Source: Blastocatellia bacterium AA13
GTDB lineage: Bacteria; Acidobacteriota; Blastocatellia; UBA7656
NCBI GenBank assembly: GCA_003222245.1
Contig: QHVH01000028.1
Location: forward strand, 21,671 to 85,670
Direction: 5' to 3'
DNA: 64,000 bases
Shown: in pieces, positions 11,289 through 20,112 of the stretch
How the letters are laid out: each line of letters opens with the position of its first letter
How positions within the stretch are numbered: the stretch's first letter is position 1
Program-made: the position numbers and the translations under genes
The notes under the pieces: generated by a model
The model's input: the letters and a program-made list of their open reading frames with translations, nothing else
What the model was told of the DNA's origin: nothing
Databases searched by the model: none

Positions 11289-12449
11289 TCATTCGAACAG
11301 GTCGAGATATTTCACGCCGGTTCCCGTGTTGAAGATGACCACGCGGTCATCGGGAGCGACAAATCCATCGGCGATCAGCTTCCGCAGCGCAGGCAGGCAA
11401 GCCGCTCCTTCGGGCGCGGCGAAGATCCCTTCCGCGGACCCGATTTCTTTCACCGCCTTGATGAGATCCTCGTCCGTGACCGCTACCGCGGCTCCACCGC
11501 TCTTCTTCAAAATGTCGAGCATTATGAAGTCCCCTATCGCTTTAGGGACTCGAAGCCCCGATGCCAGTGTATGAGCATCAGGAATATCGGCTCCCGCGCC
11601 CGCGCCCGCGGCGAATGCGCGGACGATCGGCGCGCATCCTTCCGCCTGAACCGTTACGAAACGAGGCCTTGCGCTCGATATCCATCCCATCTGCTCCATC
11701 TCGTCGAAAGCTTTCCACATCCCGATTAGCCCTGTGCCTCCGCCGGTCGGATAGAGGATCACATCGGGCAGCTCCCATCCAAGCTGTTCGGCAAGCTCGT
11801 AGCCCATCGTCTTTTTGCCTTCCACGCGATAAGGCTCTTTGAGGGTAGAGACATCGAACCAGCCTTCCGCGGCCTTTCGTTCAGCCACGATCTTGCCGCA
11901 GTCGGTTATCAAGCCATCGACTAACGTCACCGAAGCGCCGGTCTGACGGCACTCGATTATGTTGGCGCGTGGTGTGTCGGCGGGCATGAAGATGAATGCT
12001 TCGAGGCCTGCCCTTGCTGCATAGGCGGCAAGCGCCCCGGCGGCGTTGCCCGCGGAAGGGACGGCGAGCTTCTTTACACCCAGCTCCTTTGCCATCGAAA
12101 CGGCCGTAGTCATTCCGCGGGCCTTGAAGGAGCCCGTCGGATTCAGCGATTCATCTTTTATATAGAGAGACTGCAGACCCAGCTTCCGACCCAGCCGGTC
12201 GGTTTTTAACAAGGGCGTCATGCCTTCGCCGAGTGACACCTTGTTGGTGTCGTCAACGATGGGAAGTACTTCGCGATAGCGCCAGAGAGTAGGCTCGCGT
12301 CCGGCTAGCGAAGCCGGATTCAGCGTCTCTCCGGCCGCGGCAAGATCATAAGCGACCATCAGCGGCTTGCCGCATTCGCATAAGTTATAAAGGCGATTGG
12401 GCTCGTATGTTTTTTCACACGACGAGCAATAAAGATGTGTGACGTTCAT
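11289..12449 (-). CDS. thrC: Threonine synthase
   Basis: PLP-dependent conversion of O-phosphohomoserine to threonine. The 386-residue protein starts with a zinc-ribbon-like Cys cluster (C8, C11, C24, C26), common in bacterial and archaeal threonine synthases of the fold-type II clade. The PLP lysine is K109 in NPTGSFKARG. The SAGNAAGALAAYAARAG segment and the YPTGGGTGLIGMWKA phosphate-binding loop follow. The C-terminus (VVIFNTGTGVKYLDL) is typical of the family. AGGAG stands 4 bases before the ATG. No other threonine pathway gene is adjacent. Confidence 0.93.
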   Translation of the reverse strand: MNVTHLYCSSCEKTYEPNRLYNLCECGKPLMVAYDLAAAGETLNPASLAGREPTLWRYREVLPIVDDTNKVSLGEGMTPLLKTDRLGRKLGLQSLYIKDESLNPTGSFKARGMTTAVSMAKELGVKKLAVPSAGNAAGALAAYAARAGLEAFIFMPADTPRANIIECRQTGASVTLVDGLITDCGKIVAERKAAEGWFDVSTLKEPYRVEGKKTMGYELAEQLGWELPDVILYPTGGGTGLIGMWKAFDEMEQMGWISSARPRFVTVQAEGCAPIVRAFAAGAGAGADIPDAHTLASGLRVPKAIGDFIMLDILKKSGGAAVAVTDEDLIKAVKEIGSAEGIFAAPEGAACLPALRKLIADGFVAPDDRVVIFNTGTGVKYLDLFE

Positions 12450-12601
12450 CGATCTCCTCTTAATATTTCAAGAAAGCCGACGAGTATATCGGCGCGGACG
12501 GAGTCCGGCAACTGACCGTCCTCGCCGGATGACGTGAGACGGGATACAGAAGCGGTTACATCGGCGGCCCAGAATAGCATGAAGAGAACATAGCGACCTC
12601 G

Positions 12602-14560
12602 TCACCAGTAATTCACGCGCGTCGTCGGAGGAAAGACCGACATTCCATCGCGAGTAACTCGGGGAGAGCCGACCACGGTGATCGCTCGCAGACGCGGGAG
12701 ACCAACCAGATGTGGGAGTCCCGCGTTCGTGATGTCAGCGCATTCGTGAAACTCGATGTCCTCGAGCGAATTCATCTTCCCCAGTATCGCAAGGCTCGCG
12801 TCGGTGATCCTGGTGAAGCCTGCGTAATAGGTCTTCAGATTCGACAGACCTCTGATGTGATTCGTTGCAATGTCGCCTGTCTCTCGGCAGTACATGCACC
12901 AGAGCCCTTCAAGCCGTTCGCACTTGCCTACGTGTCGAAACCCATCGTCGGTTACATCCATGGGCATCAAGGCGTTCAGCGCCGGGAAGCCTGGCAGAGC
13001 GGCAAGCGCCGAGTCGTCCACGTTCTTGCAGCTCACCGCGAGACCTTTGAGCGCGGGCATTGATGCCAACGCGTTGAAGCCGCGGTTTTTCAGATTTGGA
13101 CACTCGCGGCCCCAGAGATACTCGAGAGTCTGAGAACGGCTGAGCGCCGCGAATCCCGCGTCGTCCGCTATCGTTCCCTGGGCCATCAGCATTCGAAGCG
13201 CCGGTATCTCCGCGATGTGGGCCATCGCCGCGTCATTGCAAAGCGTTCCCTCACATCCGAGAAAGCCCAGACTTGGAAGACCTGCCAGATGCTTCAGCCC
13301 GTCCGGCGTCATCGCGGATACGTGCCAGAAGAAACTCAAACCGAACAGTCCTTCCAAACCCGCGAGTTGCTTGAGGCCCTCATCGGTGAATGATCCGTCC
13401 AGGAGCAGATGGGTCGGATCCGAGTCCGGCGACATTAGCGAATATCTGATCTCGCCGCCGCGCCATTTCGCGAATGCGGGAATGTTATGGAGCAGACCCA
13501 GTCCGGAGTCGGTTACAAGTCTGCCCGTTTTGAGGCGGTGCAGGGCCGGCTTGTCCGCGAGCGCTTCGATTACACCGTCGCCTGTCGGTGTTCCCAGTAG
13601 ATCGACGCTCTCGATCTTTTCGCAGAACCTCAGGTTCATTGCGCCCGCATCGGTAATCCGTTGCGGCCAGCACATCTGAAATTTCTTGAGCTCGGTAAGA
13701 CTCCGCAGAACTTCGAGGCCGCGGTCGGTAATCGGGCTGTGCCAGCCGCTAAGATCCAGTTCTTGTAGTTGAGGCATTCCGGCCAGGTGACTCAAACCGG
13801 CGTCGGTGAGCCTCTTTGAACCCCCGAGGTTGAGCCGCGTAACGTGAGGATGGCGGCTTAGACGTTCCAGAGCGAGATCTGTCATCTGTCCGTTTGCGTT
13901 CAGTCCCGCGATTTGGAGCTCATCCATCACGTCGAAAATAGCGTCCCAATCGCTTTCGGAAATCACCAACCGCGGCTCGATCGAGTTAGCCGCCCAATCA
14001 ATCCTATAAAAAGGCGGAGCGGCGCTGATACCATGGCTGGCGAGCCTCGGATTGTGAGGAGCCTGCGCCAGGCTCTGCTCAAATGTCTCCCAACTCTCAA
14101 AACCATTTTGACGCGCAATAAGCCGCCGAGCATCAGCCTGCGTGAAAGCCGCAATCGTCGAATCTCCGGTTGCGCCCAGCCGCTTCTTAATCAGCTCACG
14201 TAGTTGATCTGAGGTCAGCGAGTCCTGAAACAATTCGTTGAGACGTTGCAACGCGTCCGCATCGCCGGAGTATGCGGCTACGAATTCCGTTGCTATGGCC
14301 TCATATTGTTCCAGGCGATTTGATGAACGAAGCGATTCAAGCCGGCGAATCAGGCGAGTCCAACTCTCGAAACCGTATTCTCGCGCTATCACGAACTGCG
14401 CATCGGCGAGCTTCGGCGCGTCAAGCAGCGGCTTATGATCTCGCATACGCGCTGTCGCGCTGCTGTCGCCCTTGCGAACCAGCCGCAGCAGGTCCTTGGC
14501 TTGTTTTCGTAGTTGTTCCAGAGAAGCGCGCAGCGGCAGGCGAGAGATCGGATCAGACAT
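12602..14560 (-). CDS. Leucine-rich repeat protein (AMN1/RNI-like repeats)
   Basis: 652 residues, no signal peptide or membrane segment. The first ~170 residues hold two copies of a motif around YGFESWTRLIRRLE and NGFESWETFEQSL, as often seen at the front of ankyrin/LRR proteins in Acidobacteria and Planctomycetes. From about residue 215 to the end runs a solenoid of ~24-26-residue leucine-rich repeats of the cysteine-containing RNI type (for example LQELDLSG...ITDRGLEVL, and ITDAGAMNLRFCEKIESVDL). This makes a binding surface; the ligand is unknown. AAGGAG precedes the ATG. It is divergent from the DGPF/YCII gene. Confidence 0.82.
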   Translation of the reverse strand: MSDPISRLPLRASLEQLRKQAKDLLRLVRKGDSSATARMRDHKPLLDAPKLADAQFVIAREYGFESWTRLIRRLESLRSSNRLEQYEAIATEFVAAYSGDADALQRLNELFQDSLTSDQLRELIKKRLGATGDSTIAAFTQADARRLIARQNGFESWETFEQSLAQAPHNPRLASHGISAAPPFYRIDWAANSIEPRLVISESDWDAIFDVMDELQIAGLNANGQMTDLALERLSRHPHVTRLNLGGSKRLTDAGLSHLAGMPQLQELDLSGWHSPITDRGLEVLRSLTELKKFQMCWPQRITDAGAMNLRFCEKIESVDLLGTPTGDGVIEALADKPALHRLKTGRLVTDSGLGLLHNIPAFAKWRGGEIRYSLMSPDSDPTHLLLDGSFTDEGLKQLAGLEGLFGLSFFWHVSAMTPDGLKHLAGLPSLGFLGCEGTLCNDAAMAHIAEIPALRMLMAQGTIADDAGFAALSRSQTLEYLWGRECPNLKNRGFNALASMPALKGLAVSCKNVDDSALAALPGFPALNALMPMDVTDDGFRHVGKCERLEGLWCMYCRETGDIATNHIRGLSNLKTYYAGFTRITDASLAILGKMNSLEDIEFHECADITNAGLPHLVGLPRLRAITVVGSPRVTRDGMSVFPPTTRVNYW

Positions 14561-14974
14561 GACAATCTCCTTTCGTCAGCGCCCGCGTCCGCGATTCGGG
14601 CTGAAAGAAGATCGAAGATATGATTTCGGTAATCATCAGGTGGGCTCGGCCCTTTCAGCGGACTTGATGCGTCCTGATTACGCAGGTCTGGAATTTAGCA
14701 CGGCGCCTCGCGCGAAGCAACGAAGTCCGACATACGAATTACTCCCCAATCTTCTGAGGCATCTATCGATTTGAATAAATCTGATTGGGCGCGTGGGAGT
14801 GCAGGTATCCTGGCTGCGCGTCGCTGGGCCGGCGTTTCTTGTTGAGATAATTTCCCAACGGCGAATCTCTTCTTGATTTCAGATCTTGCGATGTCGATTC
14901 GGCGATTCTCATCCGTCGTACCATTGCCACCGGCAGGTGAGCTAAATTAATCGATGCAGAAAAGGAGCGATGAG
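14561..14974. other. Divergent intergenic region, nothing recognised
   Basis: About 410 bp between the LRR gene (-) and the DGPF/YCII gene (+). It must hold both promoters, but I cannot pick out a clear -35/-10 pair or operator. Confidence 0.4.
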
Positions 14975-15316
14975 ATGAAATACATGTTGTTGATCTACCA
15001 CAACGAACAGAAGTGGGCCGCGCATACGGAGCCTGAACGACAGGAGATCTATGGCGAGTATCGGCGGTTTAGAGAAGAGACCACCGCGAGCGGCCATTAT
15101 CTGGACGGCTCGCAGTTGGCTTCGACGGGTTCAGCGACAAGCGTTCGCGTGAGGGATGGCCGAAGGTCCACTACTGACGGGCCGTTTGCTGAAACAAAAG
15201 AACAGCTCGCCGGCTACTTCGTTATCGAGGCGGCGAACCTTGATGTCGCTATTGAGCTTGCGGCGAGAATACCATCGGTCCGTTCAGGGACCGTGGAAGT
15301 AAGGCCGCTCGTTTAA
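14975..15316 (+). CDS. DGPF/YCII-related domain protein
   Basis: A 113-residue protein of the YCII-related (DGPF) family: MKYMLLIYHNE at the start, SGHYLDGSQLA, and the signature TTDGPFAETKEQLAGYFVIEA. The family has a ferredoxin-like dimeric alpha/beta barrel fold. It is often encoded beside ECF sigma factors, but none is present here. Biochemical function is unknown. I start at 14975 because AAAAGGAGCG sits just upstream and the conserved domain begins at this Met. Confidence 0.88.
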   Translation: MKYMLLIYHNEQKWAAHTEPERQEIYGEYRRFREETTASGHYLDGSQLASTGSATSVRVRDGRRSTTDGPFAETKEQLAGYFVIEAANLDVAIELAARIPSVRSGTVEVRPLV

Positions 15317-15401
15317 ACCACCCAGCTCGCCCGGCCGCGACGCCGTCATCTGGTTGTGCTGATCGGCGTGTTGAGCTAACTTAAGCGCTCGGAGGATCCA
15401 C

Positions 15402-17021
15402 ATGGCTGAGCGCGAGATCAAGCGTTACGCGGTATCAATGTCACACGGGTTGATCGTTCTTGTATTCCTCACACTGGCGATTCCCGCACAGGACACGGCC
15501 CCAAATCCTGCGCGCGAGTGGTGGAGGCATATTGAGTACCTGGCGAGCGACGATCTCGCCGGACGCGAGACCGGCAGCGAAGGTCATCGCCGCGCCGCTC
15601 AATATATCGCCGCCGCATTCGAGCGCGCAGGGTTGAAGCCCGGAGGAACGCACGGCTACTTTCAACCCGTGAGATTTATCTCGCGAAAGATCGTGGAGGC
15701 GCGATCGAGTCTGGCTCTCGTCAGAAATGGAAAAGCGGAGCCCGTGGTTCTCGGAGAAGATGCGACCTTCAGCATGGGCATCGAGCACGCGCCGCGGACC
15801 GAAGCGCCCCTCGTTTTTATCGGCTACGGTTTGACCGTTCCCGAGATGAACTACGACGATCTGGCTGGGCTCGATCTGCATGGCAAAGTAGTTCTGTTGC
15901 TGTCGGGCGGGCCGTCTGACATACCCGGTCCGCTGCGAGCGCATTATCAGAACACACGTTGGGAAGCTCTGAAGCGGGCGGGCGTGATCGGCGTCATTTC
16001 GGTTCAGAATCCCATAGGCCAGGACATTCCGTGGGAACGATCGAAGCTCGCTCGGCTTCGTCCCTCGTTATCGCTTGCGGAGCCGGGCCTCGAGGAAAAC
16101 CAGGGACAGCACTTGGCGGTGACCTTCAATCCCGCGAAGGCCGAGAAACTGTTCGTAGATTCGGGACACACGTTTGCCGAGATATTGAAGCTGGCCGAAG
16201 CAGGCAAACATCTCCCGCGATTTGCGATTCCGACCAGCGTGCGGGCGACGGTCGCCTTTGAAAAACAATCTCTCGAATCGCAAAACGTAGTCGGCATACT
16301 GCCGGGCTCCGACGCCAAACTGAAGGATGAGTATGTCGTGCTTTCCGCTCATCTCGATCACGTGGGGAAAGGCGAGCCGATCAACAATGATCGGATCTAC
16401 AACGGCGCGATGGACAACGCTTCGGGAACCGCTACGTTGATTGAAGCCGCGCGCGCGTTCAGCGAGAAGAAGCTGCGCTTCCGGCGATCGATAGTATTTC
16501 TCGCCGTTACGGCGGAGGAGCACGGGCTGAAGGGATCGAGATACTACGCCGCCCATCCGACGGTTCCGTTCGAGGGAATCATCGCCGATATAAATATCGA
16601 TATGTTCCTGCCGCTGTTTCCTTTTCGAAGTTTCATAGTTCAGGGACTCGAAGAATCAAACCTGGCGGAAGACCTGCGAAAGGCCGCGACCAGCGTTGGA
16701 GTCGATGTCCTTTCAGACCCCGAGCCCGAACGCCGCGCGTTCGTGCGAAGCGATCAGTACAGTTTCATCAGGAAGGGCGTGCCCTCAATATCTCTCAAGG
16801 TGGGTTTCATAAAGGACTCACCGGAACATGAGATCGTGAAGCGTTGGCGAAAAGAACGCTACCATGCGCCCTCTGACGATCTAAAGCAGCCGATCGATTT
16901 TGAATCGGCGGCCAAATTCAACGATGCTTATTTGCGAGTAGTCGAAGCCGTCGCCAACCGCCCGGATCGTCCTCGCTGGAACAGCGACAGTTTCTTCAAG
17001 CGATTCGCTCGCGCCCAGTAA
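15402..17021 (+). CDS. Exported M28-family zinc aminopeptidase
   Basis: 539 residues. A short basic N-terminus, one hydrophobic stretch and AIPAQ mark a signal peptide (~1-30). A protease-associated (PA) domain is inserted at ~120-260. The M28 catalytic domain then shows the two-zinc ligand set: His317 in LSAHLDHVG, Asp in NGAMDNASGTA (~338), the Glu pair in AVTAEEHG (~372), Asp in DINIDM (~401), and a late His in ERYHAPSDD. It probably trims peptides in the periplasm. GGAGG lies 6 bases before the ATG. Confidence 0.9.
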   Translation: MAEREIKRYAVSMSHGLIVLVFLTLAIPAQDTAPNPAREWWRHIEYLASDDLAGRETGSEGHRRAAQYIAAAFERAGLKPGGTHGYFQPVRFISRKIVEARSSLALVRNGKAEPVVLGEDATFSMGIEHAPRTEAPLVFIGYGLTVPEMNYDDLAGLDLHGKVVLLLSGGPSDIPGPLRAHYQNTRWEALKRAGVIGVISVQNPIGQDIPWERSKLARLRPSLSLAEPGLEENQGQHLAVTFNPAKAEKLFVDSGHTFAEILKLAEAGKHLPRFAIPTSVRATVAFEKQSLESQNVVGILPGSDAKLKDEYVVLSAHLDHVGKGEPINNDRIYNGAMDNASGTATLIEAARAFSEKKLRFRRSIVFLAVTAEEHGLKGSRYYAAHPTVPFEGIIADINIDMFLPLFPFRSFIVQGLEESNLAEDLRKAATSVGVDVLSDPEPERRAFVRSDQYSFIRKGVPSISLKVGFIKDSPEHEIVKRWRKERYHAPSDDLKQPIDFESAAKFNDAYLRVVEAVANRPDRPRWNSDSFFKRFARAQ

Positions 17022-17179
17022 CCGATGGCGGCTTCCGTTGATGTAAGCCTGCGCCGCAGAGATCGTGTTCGGCCAACAAAGTCCGGTTGACGGAGTCCGG
17101 TACGGGCGAATCAGATGCGTTCGCATCTAGAAAGGGTCAAAGGGGTTGCGTCGTTGAAAGAAGTCTGCAAGGAATTCAT

Positions 17180-17271
17180 CTCCGAAGGAGATAAACAAGA
17201 CAGCCCAGGGTACCACCCTGGGTGAAGCCACGTATTAGGACTGTGATCCCTGAATGGGATCAATACTCTCC
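17180..17271. repeat. Left copy of the ~91 bp repeat flanking the RAYT gene
   Basis: Contains TCTCCGAAGGAGA, CCCAGGGTACCACCCTGGG and GATCCCTGAATGGGATC hairpins. Nearly identical to 18420-18511 in the same orientation, so the transposase gene lies between direct repeats. Confidence 0.85.
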
Positions 17272-17345
17272 GTCACTTCAATCATCCATATTCACTCCAG
17301 ATTCGGTAAACTGACGTGTTTTCGAATTGAAAGGAGAGCCAGACA

Positions 17346-17801
17346 ATGTCCCAGTCCCTCGCAAAGATTCTGCTTCATGTGATCTATTCGACCAAGGATA
17401 GAGATCCGTTTCTCGCCGATCAAGAGGTTCGCCGAAACATGCATTCGTACCTGGCGACGGTGTTCAAAGAGTACGATTCGCCCGCGCTTCTGATCGGAGG
17501 GGTTGCGGACCACGTTCATATCCTATGCTTGCTCTCACGCACGCACTCGATATCAGAAGTGATTCGGGAGGCTAAGCGGAATAGTTCGAAATGGATTAAG
17601 ACTCAGGGAAACCGGCTGGAGAAGTTTCGGTGGCAGAGCGGATACGGCGCCTTCTCCGTAAGCCAATCGCAGGCGGCGCAAGTGAAGGCGTACATTTCAA
17701 CTCAAGAGCGGCATCACCAGAGAAGAAGTTTTCAGGATGAATACCGCGATTTTCTCAAGAAGTACGAAGTCGAATACGACGAGCGATACGTTTGGGATTG
17801 A
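17346..17801 (+). CDS. REP-associated tyrosine transposase (RAYT, IS200-like Y1)
   Basis: A 151-residue single-domain HUH transposase. The metal-binding HUH pair is H56-V-H58 in ADHVHIL. The nucleophile is Y116 in AYISTQERHH, the Y-x3-Q-x2-HH arrangement typical of the RAYT/IS200 Y1 group. These enzymes cut single-stranded DNA next to hairpins. AAAGGAG precedes the ATG. The ORF appears intact. There is no accessory tnpB. Hairpin repeats crowd both flanks, as expected for a domesticated RAYT that spreads REP-like sequences rather than a self-mobile insertion sequence. Confidence 0.88.
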   Translation: MSQSLAKILLHVIYSTKDRDPFLADQEVRRNMHSYLATVFKEYDSPALLIGGVADHVHILCLLSRTHSISEVIREAKRNSSKWIKTQGNRLEKFRWQSGYGAFSVSQSQAAQVKAYISTQERHHQRRSFQDEYRDFLKKYEVEYDERYVWD

Positions 17802-17825
17802 TAGGTCTGTACGGCCAATAATTTA

Positions 17826-18012
17826 TCAATCCCCTTCGGGGAAAGGAAAAATTGAGGGTGCCGTCTTACCCGGGGTGAAGACCCTGGGCTCCAATATTGA
17901 TCCGCTTCGCGGATACACATTCGGAAGTGTTCGGGGAAACGAAGAATTGAGGGCGCCATCTTTACCCAGGGGTGAAGACCCTGGGCTCAAATATTGATCC
18001 GCTTCGCGGATA
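17826..18012. repeat. ~95 bp palindromic repeat, two copies
   Basis: Two copies (anchored at ATTGAGG, 17851 and 17946). Each has the CCCAGGGTGAAGACCCTGGG hairpin, the ATCCGCTTCGCGGAT hairpin and a CGGAAGTGTTCGGGG segment. Confidence 0.85.
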
Positions 18013-18419
18013 TCATCTCCGAAGGAGATCTGGAGTTTGGCCATTAGAGATCCTGGGCGCAGAGACGTCGATCCCGTCGAGATCGTCCGGAGTTTGGCCG
18101 TTAGTTAGAGGTTCTCGGCGCAGAGACGTCAGTCCCGTAGGGATCGTCCGAACGTAGCCCACCGATTCATCGGTGGGTCCCAGAGCGCTTCGGCGACCTA
18201 GTCCCGAAGGGACGGCCGATGTAGTTCGTATGTGAAGGCTTTGAACCATATCGGAAATCTGCAATATGTGTGTGGTCCTGTTGCGGCGCTCTGACAACAA
18301 CAAGTCAGCCGTGCCTTCGGCACTTCTCGATCAAATTACCCGACGATCCCACCAGTGAACTGGTGGGCTATTGCCGATTGTCCCTTTGGGACAATTCAAG
18401 CATCCCTTTAGGATGCCAA
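18013..18419. repeat. Mosaic of different short hairpins
   Basis: A chain of perfect mini-palindromes with different arms. Examples: CCCACCGATTCATCGGTGGG (18158-18177), GTCCCGAAGGGAC (18201-18213), GTGCCTTCGGCAC (18311-18323), CCCACCAGTGAACTGGTGGG (18348-18367), ATTGTCCCTTTGGGACAAT (18377-18395) and GCATCCCTTTAGGATGC (18400-18416). A ~70 bp segment with GGCGCAGAGACGTC and GGAGTTTGGCC occurs twice (around 18030-18090 and 18085-18150). Confidence 0.8.
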
Positions 18420-18511
18420 TCTCCGAAGGAGATAAACAAGACAGCCCAGGGTACCACCCTGGGTGAAGCCCACGTATTAGGACTGCGATCCCTGCAGGGG
18501 ATCAATACTCT
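18420..18511. repeat. Right copy of the ~91 bp repeat flanking the RAYT gene
   Basis: Same orientation and nearly the same sequence as 17180-17271. The differences include compensatory changes in one hairpin: GATCCCTGAATGGGATC versus GATCCCTGCAGGGGATC. Confidence 0.85.
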
Positions 18512-18539
18512 GGTCTGTACCTACCTCCAACAAGCTATC

Positions 18540-19022
18540 AATCCCCTTCGGGGAAAGGAAGAATTGAGGGCGCCGTCTTACCCAGGGTGAAGACCCTGGG
18601 CTCCAATATTGATCCGCTTCGCGGATAACCACATCCGGAAGTGTTCGGGGGAGGAAGAATTGAAGGCGCCGTCTTACCCAGGGTGAAGACCCTGGGCTCA
18701 AATCTTGATCCGCTTCCCGGATAACCATATTCGGAAGTGTTCGGGGAAACGAAGAATTGAGGGCGCCATCTTACCCAGGGTGAAGACCCTGGGCTCAAAT
18801 ATTGATCCGCTTCGCGGATAACCACATTCGGAAGTGTTCGGGGGAAGGAAGAATTGAAGGCGCCATCTTACCCAGGGTGAAGACCCTGGGCTCAAATATT
18901 GATCCGCTTCGCGGATCTTCGCGGATAACCACATTCGGAAGTGTTCGGGGAAAGGAAGAATTGAGGGCGCCATCTTACCCAGGGTGAAGACCCTAGGCTC
19001 AAATATTGATCCGCCTCGGATA
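18540..19022. repeat. Tandem array of five ~96 bp palindromic repeats
   Basis: Units anchored at ATTGARGG begin near 18563, 18659, 18756, 18853 and 18960. Spacing is 96, 97, 97 and 107; the last interval carries a 10 bp internal duplication (CTTCGCGGAT). Each unit holds the same hairpins as the 17826-18012 pair. Long frames across it on the minus strand are repeat artefacts. Confidence 0.9.
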
Positions 19023-19329
19023 AAGATTAAGACTCTGCCGTCGAACAGGGGGAATGTGACCGTTGAACGGTAATGAGCTTATCGATACGCCGAAATGCAT
19101 AGCTGTGACCGGGGAGGGGAATTGCCCCGCCGCGGCGGATAAATGACAACCTATACCATTCGATTCAAAACCACTTAACTAGTCCGCATGAGAATCTCCC
19201 TCGCCGCTTAAGAAGTCTTTCATGAGGTTTCAACAAGAATTCAATGGCCTTTTAAGACATTCGTGCTCTTTCAGGGTATTGTCCTGCAAGCGGGTCGGAC
19301 ACTGAAATCCAAAAGTAGAGGTTAGAGAA
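19023..19329. other. Region before the NusG-like gene
   Basis: About 300 bp without a gene, presumably holding the promoter for the biosynthetic locus. I do not see a convincing -35/-10 pair; a GC-rich CCGGGGAGGGGAATTGCCCCGCCGCGG tract is partly palindromic. Confidence 0.35.
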
Positions 19330-19845
19330 ATGGTTCCCCTCTGGTACGTCATTCATACTCACTCAAAACAAGAGGTTAGGGCGGAGTGCAACCTGCGGGT
19401 CTTGAACATTGAAACCTTCGCTCCACAACTGAAGGTCCGCCGTCAAAATTCGTTCACCGGTGAGTTCCAGCTTGTAGTGAAGCCTCTGTTCACTGGCTAC
19501 ATCTTCGCGCGGTTCGATCTCGATAGCTTATTGCATAAAGTTCGGTTTACCCGAGGAGTTCATAGCTTAGTTAGTGTTAGCGACGGACCGGTTCCCTTGA
19601 GCGAGGAAATGGTCGACTGTATTCGCGGACGGGTCGCCAGCGATGGGTTCGTTCATATCGGGTCGAGTTTCAACCGGGGAGATCGGGTAGTCATTAAAGA
19701 AGGTCCACTTAAGAACCTCACCGGCATTTTTGAAAAAGAAATGAAGGACTCCGAGCGAGTAATGATCTTGCTGGACGCGGTCGAGTATCAGGCTCGAGTG
19801 CTCGTCGATCGAAACTTCCTGACAAAGGCAATATCAGCCGGATAA
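19330..19845 (+). CDS. Specialised NusG paralogue (RfaH/LoaP/TaA-like antitermination factor)
   Basis: 171 residues with the NusG two-domain layout. The NGN domain (~1-105) includes WYVIHTHSKQEVRAECNL and KPLFTGYIFARFD, the RNA-polymerase-binding core; the KOW domain follows (~115-148: RGDRVVIKEGPLKNLTGIFE). Housekeeping nusG normally sits beside secE/rplK. This copy instead heads an NRPS/PKS locus, the position of TaA in the myxobacterial TA cluster and of LoaP in antibiotic clusters. Known members prevent premature termination in very long operons. AGAGG precedes the ATG. The next gene begins 267 bp downstream on the same strand, after a leader carrying an ops-like element. Confidence 0.88.
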   Translation: MVPLWYVIHTHSKQEVRAECNLRVLNIETFAPQLKVRRQNSFTGEFQLVVKPLFTGYIFARFDLDSLLHKVRFTRGVHSLVSVSDGPVPLSEEMVDCIRGRVASDGFVHIGSSFNRGDRVVIKEGPLKNLTGIFEKEMKDSERVMILLDAVEYQARVLVDRNFLTKAISAG

Positions 19846-20054
19846 GGGCCATAGCCGTCCTTGCAAGGCTGATCCCCAATGCAAAGTCGACGAGTTGCGG
19901 ATGCAATTGCAGCTCGGGTTCATTAAGTCCCAACCGGTCTCCTGAGCATAACGGCTCTGTAGATCGCCTTAACAACCGGTTCCGTGTCGTCTGTTTTTGA
20001 TCGAATCGACAGGAACCTTCTCAAGCTCAAATCAAACGCAGATAGAAAAGGGTC

Positions 20055-20072
20055 GGCGTTACATGCGGCAGC
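20055..20072 (+). promoter_or_regulatory. Conserved 18-nt ops-like element, copy 1
   Basis: GGCGTTACATGCGGCAGC, 41 bp before the PKS start codon, in the 267 bp leader between the NusG-like gene and the PKS gene. It is 17/18 identical to 33127-33144. It contains GGCG-TTA and a TGCG pause-like core, loosely recalling the RfaH ops element. TGCGG...CCGCA just after could form a small hairpin. Confidence 0.6.
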
Positions 20073-20112
20073 CTGCCCGCAGTCACCAGTTAGTTAGCGA
20101 TCTAAGGACAAA

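Larger units (their letters stand above)
17180..19022. mobile_element. RAYT-associated repeat island
   Basis: Y1 transposase gene plus palindromic repeats on both sides, mostly downstream. In known RAYT systems the transposase acts on flanking hairpin (REP/BIME) sequences; that relation is inferred here from proximity. Confidence 0.6.

Noticed and set aside
18477..18973. Overlapping minus-strand frames with repeated READQYLSPGSSP-like peptides
   Set aside because: They are translations of the palindromic ~96 bp repeats in several frames, with no ribosome binding site or family resemblance.
17826..19022. CRISPR array
   Set aside because: The regular ~96 bp periodicity comes from whole-unit duplication; there are no unique spacers and no cas genes.
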